From Climacium dendroides (lineage: Eukaryota > Streptophyta > Bryopsida > Hypnales > Climaciaceae): DNA of 64,000 nt. A program made the translations under genes and the position numbers. The stretch covers positions 2,418,001 through 2,482,000 of the forward strand of contig OX467092.1 in assembly GCA_950106755.1 (NCBI GenBank). Direction: 5' to 3'. The first letter of the stretch is position 1, and each line of letters opens with the position of its first letter. Positions 48,186-59,794 of this stretch are shown here, piece after piece. The notes under the pieces are model-generated. The model was not told where the DNA came from. It searched no databases and saw only the letters and a program-made list of their open reading frames with translations.

Positions 48186-48531
48186 ATTTATCAGCTTGTC
48201 CAAAAAAATGGTTTTTTCTTATAGTGTATACACTATTTGTAATTTAGATGTTTTTAATGGAACTAAGGGAATATTAATTTTAGAAGTATATAAATTTGTA
48301 ATGTATTGTAGTTGTATTGTTTATGTCTTTTGAACATATAGTGAGGTAGAAGTTACATATGAATCCAATTTAAACCCAATTAAATTTATTTTTTTAATTC
48401 CCAACCCAAACCCGCAATTCAAAACCAAACCAAATCAAACCAACCCCAACTCTAATTCTTACCACCTTGGGAACCACCTCCACTATTTATAATTTTGGAT
48501 TGATATGGAATATGCAATCACTATGGGATAT

Positions 48532-48641
48532 TGTCACGGACACTCTAGGACCTTCTAAGCTTTTCCATAGTCCATAGCACCTTCTAGAAACTTCCAAACT
48601 CTTCCAAAAACTTCCATAGTCTTCTAGAGTCTTTCCAAAAG
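48532..48641 (+). repeat. Truncated 5' LTR of the gypsy element
   Basis: About 110 bp match the start of the 3' LTR (TGTCACGGACACTCTAG...CTTCTAGAGTCTTCC). The remaining ~310 bp of LTR, with TATA box, R and U5, and a recognisable primer binding site, are missing before the gag ATG at 48693. It includes a perfect heat-shock-element pattern TTCTAGAAACTTC (48582-48594). Confidence 0.85.
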
Positions 48642-48692
48642 ATGGGTAATCTAGTCCGCACAAAATTTAGTTTTATTATTAAGTGAATTAAG

Positions 48693-49545
48693 ATGACAGG
48701 AAGTGAAGATGCAGGTATGATACAATCTAAATTAGATGTTATCTTAAAGGCCATTGATTTTTTGTCTATGAGAACAAATGTCTTTAAAGATTTTTCTGCA
48801 AAAACAAAGATAGATGAGGCATCTCAATCCATGTAAGCTGCCTCAATTATAGAAACGAGTTTACCTACTCACAACTACAACTCAAGTATGTCAACCACAT
48901 AGGAGTATCATTTTAGTCTTCCCAACAAATTTAATGGGATACGATCAAAATTTTGAGGATTTGTGAATCAAGTTCAACTCGTCATCTATCTTTACCCCCA
49001 ACAATTTCCATCAGACGAATCACGAGAGGCTTGATTGGAAGCTTGCTCAATGGACAAACTTTGTCTTGGTTTTCATCCCTATTTGAAAGAAGATCTCCAA
49101 TTTTGAGCAACTTTGATACATTTCTAGCAGCCTTCGCCGAGGCGTTTGGAGAATATGACAAGAATCGTTGGACGACAACTAAGATTCGTGCACTACGGTA
49201 AAGATCACACTCAGCCTCAACGTATGCATCGAAATTTTGACAACTTACTTGCGACATCAATTGGAGAAAAGAAGCAATGATAAGCCAATTCCAATGGGGC
49301 TTACGAGACGATGTAAATGATTTGTTATTATTATTTTTGGATCCTCAAACATTGAACAAAGCAATAAGCTAAGCTGAAAAGTGTGACAATCGATTAATTC
49401 AAAGGCGTCAAGATCAACGATTTTAGATTGTTTTAACACCACAAGCGAATCGTTCATCAACAGTAAAAATAATACAAATGACAGATTCTAAAGGCCCAGA
49501 AAACATGCAAATTGATGCAGTACGCTACGGACCATTGATCGTATA
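48693..49545 (+). pseudogene. gag remnant (gypsy)
   Basis: From ATG (MTGSEDAG) the frame meets a stop after about 48 codons. The capsid-like retrotrans_gag block is clear at 48953-49201 (LLNGQTLSWFSSLFERRSPI, FLAAFAEAFGEYD) and continues in another frame (QFQWGLRDDVNDLL). The remnant ends at PENMQIDAVRYGP, which in related elements sits just before the CCHC zinc knuckle. Knuckle and protease are absent. It would have packaged element RNA. Confidence 0.8.
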
Positions 49546-49559
49546 AGAAAAAAAATGAC

Positions 49560-49843
49560 GTTTTGATGTATAATTTATCACAAATTGAGCTTTCAACATT
49601 AAGAGAGTATATTGAAGAAATCTCACAAAAAACTTTATTCAACATTCTAAATTTCTAGCAAGAGCTCTAATACTTTTTGTAAAGAAGAAATATGGTTCTT
49701 TATGGATGAGTGTTGACTATAGCAGCTTAAACAAAATTACAGTAAAAAATCGATATCCTTTACTGCTGTTAATGCACATAAAAGAAGGGGACGAGTGGAA
49801 GACAACATTTCAAACAAAATATGAATATTTTGAATACAATGTT
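49560..49843 (+). pseudogene. Reverse transcriptase remnant, 5' part
   Basis: Reads [18 protein letters not shown], then [20 protein letters not shown] and NRYPLL, then jumps to [20 protein letters not shown]. The ~30 residues that normally lie between, with the first catalytic aspartate (FTKLDLR in relatives), are deleted. The frame continues at 57328 across the nested insert. Confidence 0.82.
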
Positions 49844-49939
49844 GTCTTGTTGTAAATTTGTACATAGTGTAAAAATATATTATAATATATTTTATTGAGT
49901 AGTTTTAAGGTGACACCGTTCCGAGAGGTGCATAACATT

Positions 49940-49947
49940 TATATAAG
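49940..49947 (+). promoter_or_regulatory. TATA box before the accessory ORF, left arm
   Basis: TATATAAG lies 68 bp before the ATG at 50015. The corresponding position in the right arm (complement of TTATATATATA near 57238-57248) and in the host gypsy element (TATAAAAA, 59795) also has a TATA box, so position is conserved in all three copies. Confidence 0.5.
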
Positions 49948-50014
49948 AGAACAATTTGCCTTAGAGCTTCATTGAAATCCTATAGTAGATTTTGTTTCCT
50001 ACTTCAGAGTTAGA

Positions 50015-50472
50015 ATGTTGAACTGGAGGGTTTTTCTGAGTCTCAAGATGAAGAACCTCAACTGGAGGCTAAATTTAAACTTTCGTTGTTACAACTGCCG
50101 AATCAACCTCTTTTATTACAAGATCTTGCATTGCCACCTAGGCATTTTCAAGATGAAGCTGGGCCTTTTCAACCATCAAAGCAACCTCGTGTGGAGCGGC
50201 GATGGCATGGTAATCTTGACACCGATGCTCATACTTTGGTGATCTTGCTCCAAGTTGGGTATGTTAAGCTAGGCACTCAGAAAGTGACATTCAAGGTGAA
50301 TTATAATGGTAAAAACATCGATTAATATTTTTGTATGGCTCAGCCGGTGAAAGGTAATTGTGGCCACTAACGTTGATTGGAAGGTTCAGTCAACCCATTG
50401 ACAAAAGCCGAGCGTACAAATTATGTTGTTGCCACCATCAAATGCATTCTCAACTTTTCGCAAATGGAGTGA
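50015..50472 (+). pseudogene. Accessory ORF, left-arm copy (degenerate)
   Basis: About 152 codons, with a one-base frameshift soon after the start and later in-frame stops (one after GKNID). Recognisable blocks are LNWRVF, RVERRWHGNLDTDAH, VILLQVGYVKLGTQKVTF, LEGSVNPLTKAERTNYV and IKCILNFSQME. It aligns end to end with the right-arm copy and with the gypsy copy at 59890-60351. I know no family with this signature. The basic RWHGNL and the hydrophobic VILLQVG strand suggest a small folded protein rather than a disordered one. Confidence 0.65.
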
Positions 50473-52010
50473 AGCTTTAATTGGAACTCTAATTTTTTTA
50501 CCTTTTTTAGGCATTTATTTGATGTTAGTTCCTAATTTTTGTTTTGGATATTTTAAAGAAAATCATAGTGTATGATTATAATTGTAGTAGAGAAGTTGGT
50601 GATGAAAAATTAGCTAAGAGGTTTGAAGTAAGAAATGAGTGTGAATGGGGATGTAGTTGGAATCTTAGGTGAGGTCTTGGTAGGAGCATAGGCTGAAGTG
50701 CCCCACCTCTCACCTTAGATGAGGAGGAAAAGTAAGAAAAGGGAGTTTTTTTGTGTGCGTATGTAGAAGGAGAGAAGAGTGGGAGCTCTGGGGTTTGAGA
50801 GGCCAAATTTTGGATTGATGTAGCTCATGGAGCATGGATTATTGAGAAATGAAACTTTGCCATCATATTTTTGGTACTTATAGCTTTCCAAAGAATATTC
50901 ACAAGTGAAATTTGGAGTTGGGATTCAAAAATTATTAAGGTTTGAAATTGTAAAGACTTAAGGACCTCCATCGAGATGTCAGAGGCTTCTTCAAGTCATA
51001 ATTTTTGATGTATTTATTATCTTGCTTTGAGATTTGGAGGGTGTATTTTTCTTCTTAATATCTTTCTAAAAAGATATTATATGTCTCATTTAAAGTTTGG
51101 AGCAAGAAGTTATAGGGTATTAAAATCTAGATTGAAGTTTAGACTTTTTGATTGAGAAGTTGAGGCTCTACCTTTCACAACCTTCGAATAGTATCTTAGA
51201 ATATTGTGAAACTTTCACAAGTTGTAGATAAGTGTAAGATCTTTTCAAATTGATGTCAAACTTGTTATTTGAAGTCCTAAATCAAAAGTTAATGAAGATT
51301 GAAGAGACAATAGTTGGTTTGAGGAGGGAGAAGAGGACCTCTACTTTGCCTTCTAATAACTTTTGAACAATAGTTTAAATTGAATTAAAATTTTCAAAGT
51401 GGTTAAATTGTGCTATTAGTTTTTTAAATCGCTATAGCATTTATCGTTTGGATTCTTAGAGCATCTGTAGCACTAGTTTGGAGGTCGTAGATAATGTAGA
51501 ACTTATTTTCCTTAGTTTCTATTAGAATTTTTAAAAGTTGACAAATGAAAGAAGATTTTAAGACTCAAGATTGAAGATTTGAAGTTCAAAGATGTGTATT
51601 GTGACTTATGACTTTTTGTTCTTCGCCGGATTTGGAAGTCCTTTGTCTTTATTTGTTATTCCTAATCGATTGGGAGGCTCATTGTTGTTTAGTTTCTGCA
51701 TTGTAAACCTATTGCAAGCTATGGTTATTCAATAAATGCTCCATTTTGTGTTTGTGGCGACGAAATGGGGTTAATGGTTCACATGGTCGATTTTATATGT
51801 TGTTTCCATTGATGAAAAGCGTCTTCTGGTCACCGTGGGTTTGAGGTTTAGGAGCCCATCATTCGGACGGTCAGCTTGTGTCTGATTGTCTTATTTTACT
51901 TGTCCAAGGACATGTTTCTTATTACTCACCCTTACCCCTTTTAGAGCTACCATAGGATAAGATGATTGAAGATTGGGTGAAGATTCAAGTTTAAAGATTT
52001 TAAAAACTAA
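50473..52010 (+). other. Left arm downstream of the accessory ORF
   Basis: Noncoding, matching the complement of the right arm. It contains the seed-like site GAGGTTTGAAGT (50619-50630 or so) where the other arm has its heptamer array, and repeated TATAACTTTTG/CAAAAGTTAT motifs. No gene. Confidence 0.6.
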
Positions 52011-52200
52011 ATGAAGATTCGAATTTCGAGATTCTCCGTCTATACTCAGCAACTTGCAGCTAAATACCCTATGTATTCCCTAAGCGTCCTCTTCTTTACC
52101 CGACAACATTGTCGAGTTGAGAGAGTTTGCTTCGGGAAATCGCGAAGATTCTGGCTGCGACTGGGAATAGTTTTGTTATGGGTTTTGTCAAATCTTCTTA
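52010..52200. other. Loop of the nested foldback
   Basis: About 190 bp unique to the centre. It contains the short perfect palindrome CGACAACATTGTCG. A 67-codon plus-strand frame (52011-52214) spans it, starting in the arm; I see no domain in it. It might be the remnant of a larger internal region. Confidence 0.5.
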
Positions 52201-53800
52201 TCTTGAGTCTTTAGTCTTCAATCTTCAAAACTTGAATCTTCACTTGATCTTCCGTTGGCCTATCATGTAGTGGTTCTATAGGGCCAAAAGTAAAGGTGTG
52301 TAATAAGAAATAAGTCTTCGGACGGGTAAAACGGGACGGCCAAACCACGAGTTGACCGTCCGGAAATTGGCTCCTAAACTTCAAACCTACGGTGACCAGG
52401 AAGCGCTTTTCACCAATAGGAACAACATAGAAGATCGACCATGTGGGTAATCAATCCCACTTCGTCGCCACAAACATAAAATGGGGATAATATTGTCATA
52501 AGAATGACTCCATAGCCCGCAACCAAATTTACAATGCAAAATTTAAATAACAACTAGCCTCCAAAACAGGCTGGAAAAACAAGAAATTCACAACGAGCCT
52601 CCAAAACCGGTTAGGATAAACAAGCCACAAGCCACAACACACGAATCTTCAATCTTCTTCCACTTTGAGTCTCAAATCTTCAATCTTGAGTCTTCAAAAT
52701 TTCTTTCACTCACAAACTTGAAGAAATTCCAACAAAAACTAAGAAAAACTAAGTCCCAAGCAAGCTGCAAACTTTGATTTAGTGTCACAGATGCTCTAGG
52801 AACTCAAATGCTAAGTGCTTCAGCAATTTAGAAAGCTAACAGCACAATCTAATCACTCACAAAATTTGAAACTATTCTAAGATACTGTTCAAAAGTTATT
52901 AAAGGACAAAGTAGAAGTCTTCTTCTTCCTTACTAACCAAACACTGTCTCTTTAAACCTCAATAACTTTTGATTACAAGATCGAAATACTATGTGTGAGA
53001 GCAATTTGAAAAGCTCTCACTACTATCTACAAGTTGTGAAAATATCACAATAATCTAAGATACTGTCCAAAAGTTATGAGAGGTAGAGTCTCGGCCTTCT
53101 CAAACAAGAAGATAGAAATCTTCTTAACCTTTGATACTTCATAACTTTTGCATTACAACTCCAATTTGTATAAATTAACACAATTTGAAAAACTAAAATG
53201 ATAATCTAAAACATATCAAAGTTTCAATTCCATCAAAAAAATTGACCAAAAGTTGTAGGCGTTGAAGTTACGGCCTTTTTCCTTTAAGTTCAAACTCCAC
53301 TCCAGACTTCATTACCTCATAACTTTTTGATAAACACTCCAAACGACAAATATCATATCTTTTTAAAAAGACATAAACAAGGACAATACACCTCCCAAAT
53401 ATCAAGTCAAATCAGTAAGTACTCCAAAAGTTATAGCTTGTTGAAGCCTCTGACCACTCAATGGAGATCCTTGGGTCTTCACAATTTCAAACTTTCATAA
53501 CTTTTGACTCCCAACTCCAAATTCAACTTACAAATACTCTTTGAAAAGCTCTGAATACAAGGAATGTTGTCCCAAATTTTCATTACTCAATTGTTTATGC
53601 TCCATGAGCTACAACCACTCAAAATTCGGCCAAAAACCTCCCATAATACATATACATACTTCACTTCATTTCTCTACCAACTAAGCATCTTTTCCCTCTT
53701 TTCCTCCCCATCTAAAGTGAAGGGTGGGGCACAACAGCCCATGCCTCTACCAAGACCCCACCTAAGATTCCAAACTAAATCCCCATTCACATTTTCCCTT

Positions 53801-56573
53801 AACTCCAAACTCCAAACTCCAAACTCCAAACTCCAAACTCCAAACTCCAAACTCCAAACTCCAAACTCCAAACTCCAAACTCCAAACTCCAAACTCCAAA
53901 CTCCAAACTCCAAACTCCAAACTCCAAACTCCAAACTCCAAACTCCAAACTCCAAACTCCAAACTCCAAACTCCAAACTCCAAACTCCAAACTCCAAACT
54001 CCAAACTCCAAACTCCAAACTCCAAACTCCAAACTCCAAACTCCAAACTCCAAACTCCAAACTCCAAACTCCAAACTCCAAACTCCAAACTCCAAACTCC
54101 AAACTCCAAACTCCAAACTCCAAACTCCAAACTCCAAACTCCAAACTCCAAACTCCAAACTCCAAACTCCAAACTCCAAACTCCAAACTCCAAACTCCAA
54201 ACTCCAAACTCCAAACTCCAAACTCCAAACTCCAAACTCCAAACTCCAAACTCCAAACTCCAAACTCCAAACTCCAAACTCCAAACTCCAAACTCCAAAC
54301 TCCAAACTCCAAACTCCAAACTCCAAACTCCAAACTCCAAACTCCAAACTCCAAACTCCAAACTCCAAACTCCAAACTCCAAACTCCAAACTCCAAACTC
54401 CAAACCCCAAACCCCAAACTCCAAACTCCAAACTCCAAACTCCAAACTCCAAACTCCAAACTCCAAACTCCAAACTCCAAACTCCAAACTCCAAACTCCA
54501 AACTCCAAACTCCAAACTCCAAACTCCAAACTCCAAACTCCAAACTCCAAACTCCAAACTCCAAACTCCAAACTCCAAACTCCAAACTCCAAACTCCAAA
54601 CTCCAAACTCCAAACTCCAAACTCCAAACTCCAAACTCCAAACTCCAAACTCCAAACTCCAAACTCCAAACTCCAAACTCCAAACTCCAAACTCCAAACT
54701 CCAAACTCCAAACTCCAAACTCCAAACTCCAAACTCCAAACTCCAAACTCCAAACTCCAAACTCCAAACTCCAAACTCCAAACTCCAAACTCCAAACTCC
54801 AAACTCCAAACTCCAAACTCCAAACTCCAAACTCCAAACTCCAAACTCCAAACTCCAAACTCCAAACTCCAAACTCCAAACTCCAAACTCCAAACTCCAA
54901 ACTCCAAACTCCAAACTCCAAACTCCAAACTCCAAACTCCAAACTCCAAACTCCAAACTCCAAACTCCAAACTCCAAACTCCAAACTCCAAACTCCAAAC
55001 TCCAAACTCCAAACTCCAAACTCCAAACTCCAAACTCCAAACTCCAAACTCCAAACTCCAAACTCCAAACTCCAAACTCCAAACTCCAAACTCCAAACTC
55101 CAAACTCCAAACTCCAAACTCCAAACTCCAAACTCCAAACTCCAAACTCCAAACTCCAAACTCCAAACTCCAAACTCCAAACTCCAAACTCCAAACTCCA
55201 AACTCCAAACTCCAAACTCCAAACTCCAAACTCCAAACTCCAAACTCCAAACTCCAAACTCCAAACTCCAAACTCCAAACTCCAAACTCCAAACTCCAAA
55301 CTCCAAACTCCAAACTCCAAACTCCAAACTCCAAACTCCAAACTCCAAACTCCAAACTCCAAACTCCAAACTCCAAACTCCAAACTCCAAACTCCAAACT
55401 CCAAACTCCAAACTCCAAACTCCAAACTCCAAACTCCAAACTCCAAACTCCAAACTCCAAACTCCAAACTCCAAACTCCAAACTCCAAACTCCAAACTCC
55501 AAACTCCAAACTCCAAACTCCAAACTCCAAACTCCAAACTCCAAACTCCAAACTCCAAACTCCAAACTCCAAACTCCAAACTCCAAACTCCAAACTCCAA
55601 ACTCCAAACTCCAAACTCCAAACTCCAAACTCCAAACTCCAAACTCCAAACTCCAAACTCCAAACTCCAAACTCCAAACTCCAAACTCCAAACTCCAAAC
55701 TCCAAACTCCAAACTCCAAACTCCAAACTCCAAACTCCAAACTCCAAACTCCAAACTCCAAACTCCAAACTCCAAACTCCAAACTCCAAACTCCAAACTC
55801 CAAACTCCAAACTCCAAACTCCAAACTCCAAACTCCAAACTCCAAACTCCAAACTCCAAACTCCAAACTCCAAACTCCAAACTCCAAACTCCAAACTCCA
55901 AACTCCAAACTCCAAACTCCAAACTCCAAACCCCAAACCCCAAACCCCAAACTCCAAACTCCAAACTCCAAACTCCAAACTCCAAACTCCAAACTCCAAA
56001 CTCCAAACTCCAAACTCCAAACTCCAAACTCCAAACTCCAAACTCCAAACTCCAAACTCCAAACTCCAAACTCCAAACTCCAAACTCCAAACTCCAAACT
56101 CCAAACTCCAAACTCCAAACTCCAAACTCCAAACTCCAAACTCCAAACTCCAAACTCCAAACTCCAAACTCCAAACTCCAAACTCCAAACTCCAAACTCC
56201 AAACTCCAAACTCCAAACTCCAAACTCCAAACTCCAAACTCCAAACTCCAAACTCCAAACTCCAAACTCCAAACTCCAAACTCCAAACTCCAAACTCCAA
56301 ACTCCAAACTCCAAACTCCAAACTCCAAACTCCAAACTCCAAACTCCAAACTCCAAACTCCAAACTCCAAACCCCAAACCCCAAACCCCAAACTCCAAAC
56401 TCCAAACTCCAAACTCCAAACTCCAAACTCCAAACTCCAAACTCCAAACTCCAAACTCCAAACTCCAAACTCCAAACTCCAAACTCCAAACTCCAAACTC
56501 CAAACTCCAAACTCCAAACTCCAAACTCCAAACTCCAAACTCCAAACTCCAAACTCCAAACTCCAAACTCCAA
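53801..56573. repeat. Heptanucleotide satellite (AACTCCA)n, ~396 copies
   Basis: An uninterrupted 7-bp periodicity of AACTCCA (complement TGGAGTT) runs for 2.77 kb, almost error-free. Variant units AACCCCA occur in three small clusters: two units at about 54402, three at about 55928 and three at about 56369. The sequence is two changes from the plant telomere unit CCCTAAA in register and the variant one change, but there is no true telomere unit. Long frames translated from it are artefacts of the repeat. It lies in the right arm of the nested foldback only. Confidence 0.95.
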
Positions 56574-56708
56574 GCTAAATACTGTCACTAATTTTTCATT
56601 CTACATTAATAATCACACACTAATTTCAATAAAATACTCAAAGTAAAAAAACTAACATCCAATAAATGCTCACTAGAGGTAAAAAGAACTAGAGTTTCAA
56701 TCAAAGCT

Positions 56709-57167
56709 TCATTTCATTTGCAAAAAGTTGAGAATGCGTTTGATAGTGGCAGCAACATAATTTGCACGCTCGGCTTTCATCAATGGGTTGACTGGACCTT
56801 CTAACCAACGTTGGTGGCCACGACTACCCTCCACCGGCCGAACCATACAATAGTACTGATCGATGTTTTTGTCCTTATAACTCGCCTCGAATGTCACTTC
56901 TCGAGTGCCTAGCTCAACACACCCAACTTGGAGCAAGATCATCAAAACACGAGCATCGGAATCAAGATTTCCGTGCCATCGCCGCTCTATGCGAGGTTGC
57001 TTCGACGGTCAAGAAGGCCCAGCTTCATCTCGAGGATGCCTAAGTAGCAATGCAAGATCTCATACCAAAAGGGGCTGCTCCGGTAGTTGTGACAAGGAAA
57101 GCTCGAATTCAGCCTCCGGTTGAGGCTCTTCATCTTGAGACTCAGAAAAAACCCTCCAGTTTGACAT
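56709..57167 (-). pseudogene. Accessory ORF, right-arm copy (frameshifted)
   Basis: This is the best preserved foldback copy: ATG at 57167 (MSNWRVFSESQDEEP), then ELSLSQLPEQPL, then a frameshift, then QPRIERRWHGNLDSDARVLM, ILLQVGCVELGTREVTF, YYCMVRPVEGSRGHQRWLEG and ILNFLQMK with TGA at 56709. About 153 codons overall. The gypsy copy shares MSNWRVF, the SMSQLPDQPL block, PRIDQPWHDNL and VLVILLQVG. It faces the left-arm copy across the loop. It has an upstream TATA box. Function unknown. Confidence 0.65.
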
Positions 57168-57327
57168 TCTAACTGTAAAGTAGGAAACAAAATTCACTAT
57201 TGAAAAACAATGAAGCTCTAAGGCAAACCGTCCTCTTATATATATATCGGAACGGCGTCACCTTGAAGCTATCTAATAAAATATATTATAATATGTTTTT
57301 ATATAATACACAAATCTACAACAGGAC

Positions 57328-57645
57328 AACGTTATGTTGTTCGAACTATCAAATGCACCAGCTATCTTTCAACATTTAATGAATGACATTTTCCGCGAGT
57401 TTTTAGACCAATTTGTCGTATGTTACCTTGACAACATTTTGATATATTCTAAAAATATTGAAAAATATGAAAAGCACGTAAAACTTGTATTGCAAAAACT
57501 ACGAGATGCAGAGTTATACGCCAAATTGGAAAAATGTGTATTTCATCAACCACAAGTAGAATTTCTTGGATACATCATCTCCGACAAAGGATTATTGATG
57601 AATCCAAAGAAGATTCGAACTATCACAGATTGGTCAACTCCTTGA
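57328..57645 (+). pseudogene. Reverse transcriptase remnant, 3' part
   Basis: Continues the RT interrupted at 49843: MLFELSNAPAIFQHLMNDIF, then the catalytic box as YLDN instead of YLDD within VVCYLDNILIYSKNIEKYEK, then CVFHQPQVEFLGYIISDKG. The Asp-to-Asn change alone would be expected to kill polymerase activity. Confidence 0.9.
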
Positions 57646-58260
57646 ACAGTGTGTGATGTTCAATGCTTTCTTAGATTTGCAAACTTCTGTCGGATCTTTA
57701 TCAAAAACTACTCACAACTAGTGGCTCCGCAAACGTGGTTAATTTGCAAAGACAAGTTAAATTAGGGGCTAGAAGCAAAGAAAACCTTTTCAACATTTGA
57801 AGTTAGCTTTTACAATAGCCCCAATTTTAACCCATTCAGACTTTTTCAAGCCATTATATATAGAAATAGATGCTTTAGACTTTGCACTAAGAGCAGTTCT
57901 TTCACAAATGGGAGCAGAAGAGAAACTCCACCTAGTTGCATTCTATACAAGAAAGTTTTCAGCAAAGATTAATTATGAGATTCATGACAAAGAACTTCTT
58001 GCAATTGTGAATTCTTTTTAGGAATGACGTCTATTACTTGAAGGTGCATCCCATCCCATGACTATATACAACTATACATAGACCACAAAAATCTTGAATA
58101 TTTCATGTCTGCTCAGGTTTTAAATCAACAACAAGCTTGTTGGAATACGTCATTACATATCGTCCTAGAAAACAACAAGGATTATCAAATGCCTTGTCTC
58201 GAAGATCGAATTTAGCACCAAAAGAAGGAGAAGCAGCATACGACCAACAACAAATGATTC
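57646..58260 (+). pseudogene. RNase H remnant (gypsy)
   Basis: After a connection segment (QCFLRFANFCRIFI) the RNase H block reads PLYIEIDALDFALRAVLSQM and DKELLAIVNSF, retaining an Asp and the Glu of the active site. Stops follow, and the third part (TDHKNLEYF-like) is only partly readable. Confidence 0.82.
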
Positions 58261-58299
58261 TTCTTAAGTCTGAAAAATTCCAGCTTTGAGCAACAACTA

Positions 58300-59510
58300 T
58301 GGCAATACCAGTTGATTCTTTATTCCTTGATCAAATTTGTATGGCATCAACTTCAGATCCTTTAATTCTTAACATCGAGCGTCGGATTCATCACGATGAC
58401 AATATTTTTAAGTTGGCAGACAATCTTTTATATTTTGAGGAACGATTATATGTTCCAAAAGGTCCTTTATGACTTCAAGTTCTTCAAACCCGACATGACT
58501 TTTCTACCGCTAAACATTTTGGGTTCAACAAAATGTTAGAACTTGTATCACAAGATTTTGGATGGCCTCAAATATGAAAGACTGTTAAAAACTTTGTATT
58601 ATCTTGTGACACTTGTTTATGATCCAAAAATTTATGCCATCAACCACATGGACTTCTTTAGCCATTACCCATTCTGAAACGACCATGGTCTTCAATTTCT
58701 ATAGATTTTATTACGGATTTACCACCATCAAAATCATAAGACTCCATATGTGTAATTGTGGATTGACTTACAAAAATAGCACACTTTTCTCCATGCAAGA
58801 AGACAATCACTAGCGAAGAAACAGCAAGGCTCTTTTTTGAGACTATTTATCGATATCATGGATTACTAGATGATATTATATCAGACCGGGGACCACAATT
58901 TGTCTCCAAATTTTGAAAATCCTTTTTAAAAATTTTGAAAATGGACATCAAACTTTCTTCTACATTTTACCCTCAAACGGATGGACAAACGGAACGTGTA
59001 AATCGAATGTTGGAACAATATCTACGTTGCACCATCAACTATCAACAAGATGATTGAACTTTACATTTGAGTTTGGCAGAGTTTGCATACAATAATACTA
59101 TCTACATTTTACATGTTAGACACCATTTTACGCTAACTATGAGTATCATCCGAAATTTGATTTGCTTAATATATCTAAGATAGACAATTTAACATCAAAA
59201 GATTTGGCATTAAGGTTATCTAAGCTCCAAGAAACAATGAAATTTCATCTACAAGAAGCTCAAGTTCATTACAAAACATATGTAGATATGTTGCGTAAAG
59301 AATCACCTCTATTAAAAGTTGATAAAAAGATTTGGTTATTCCGACGCAATATCAAAACTACTAAACCATGCAACAAATTAGATTATCGATGCTTGGGACC
59401 AATTTTTATTCTAAAACAAATCAACGCTATTGCCTTTCGGTTGGAGCTTTCAACATCGATGAAAGTACATCCGATATTTCACATTTCTCTTCTAGAACCG
59501 TATAAATAAT
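58300..59510 (+). pseudogene. Integrase remnant (gypsy)
   Basis: An HHCC-like region (RHDFSTAKHFGFNKM, SCDTC) is followed by the catalytic core (SISIDFITDLPPS, IISDRGPQFVSKF, TFYPQTDGQTERVN) and the C-terminal domain at 59162-59509 (LLKVDKKIWLFRRNIKTTKP, MKVHPIFHISLLEPYK). At least seven in-frame stops or shifts disrupt it. It would have inserted cDNA. Confidence 0.88.
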
Positions 59511-59545
59511 CATATCTTCCGAGAAGAAGTCAACCACCATCGCCT

Positions 59546-59752
59546 TTGATTGAAATAGATAATCATAAAGAATATAAGGTGGAAAAGGTATTTGATTCAC
59601 GTCGCAGACGTGATAACGTGGAATATTTGGCACATTGGCATGGATATGACATCAATGAATGCACATGGAAATCAACAACAAATTTGACTAATGCACCGCA
59701 AAAGGTATATGAATTTCACCAATTATATCTTGATAAACCACGGTTCATTTAA
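59546..59752 (+). pseudogene. Chromodomain at integrase C-terminus
   Basis: Residues YKVEKVFDSRRRRDNVEYLA, HWHGYDINECTWKSTTNL and VYEFHQLY form a chromodomain, with the aromatic positions Y/W/Y-like retained. In chromoviruses this module targets integration to particular histone marks. The reading frame is intact over this part. Confidence 0.88.
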
Positions 59753-59794
59753 AAGTAGTAATGTCTTGGACAAGCCTCCCCGTCCAAAATCTGA

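Larger units (their letters stand above)
49844..57327. mobile_element. Nested 7.5 kb foldback element carrying two inverted ORF copies and a satellite
   Basis: The first and last bases are inverted repeats: GTCTTGTTGTAAATTTG at the left, and in complement GTCCTGTTGTAGATTTG at the right. The left arm (49844 to about 52010) matches the complement of the right arm (about 52200 to 57327) along its whole length, except that the right arm has a 2.77 kb heptamer array. A ~190 bp loop (about 52010-52200) separates them. Flanks are AATGTT and AACGTT, a likely 6-bp target duplication with one transition; removing insert and one copy restores the host RT frame. No transposase is visible. Each arm holds a TATA box and an ORF homologous to the extra ORF of the host gypsy element. 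The superfamily is unknown; foldback or MULE-like is a guess. Confidence 0.85.

Noticed and set aside
52011..52214. Loop ORF of the foldback as transposase remnant
   Set aside because: Only 67 codons, no recognisable motif; kept as unexplained loop sequence.
53801..56573. True interstitial telomere
   Set aside because: No CCCTAAA units are present; only CTCCAAA and CCCCAAA, and a local seed explains the origin.
53564..56588. Very long frames (over 900 codons) on both strands
   Set aside because: They are translations of the 7-bp satellite: 7 is not a multiple of 3, so all three phases cycle through the same stop-free 21-base word. No real gene is implied.
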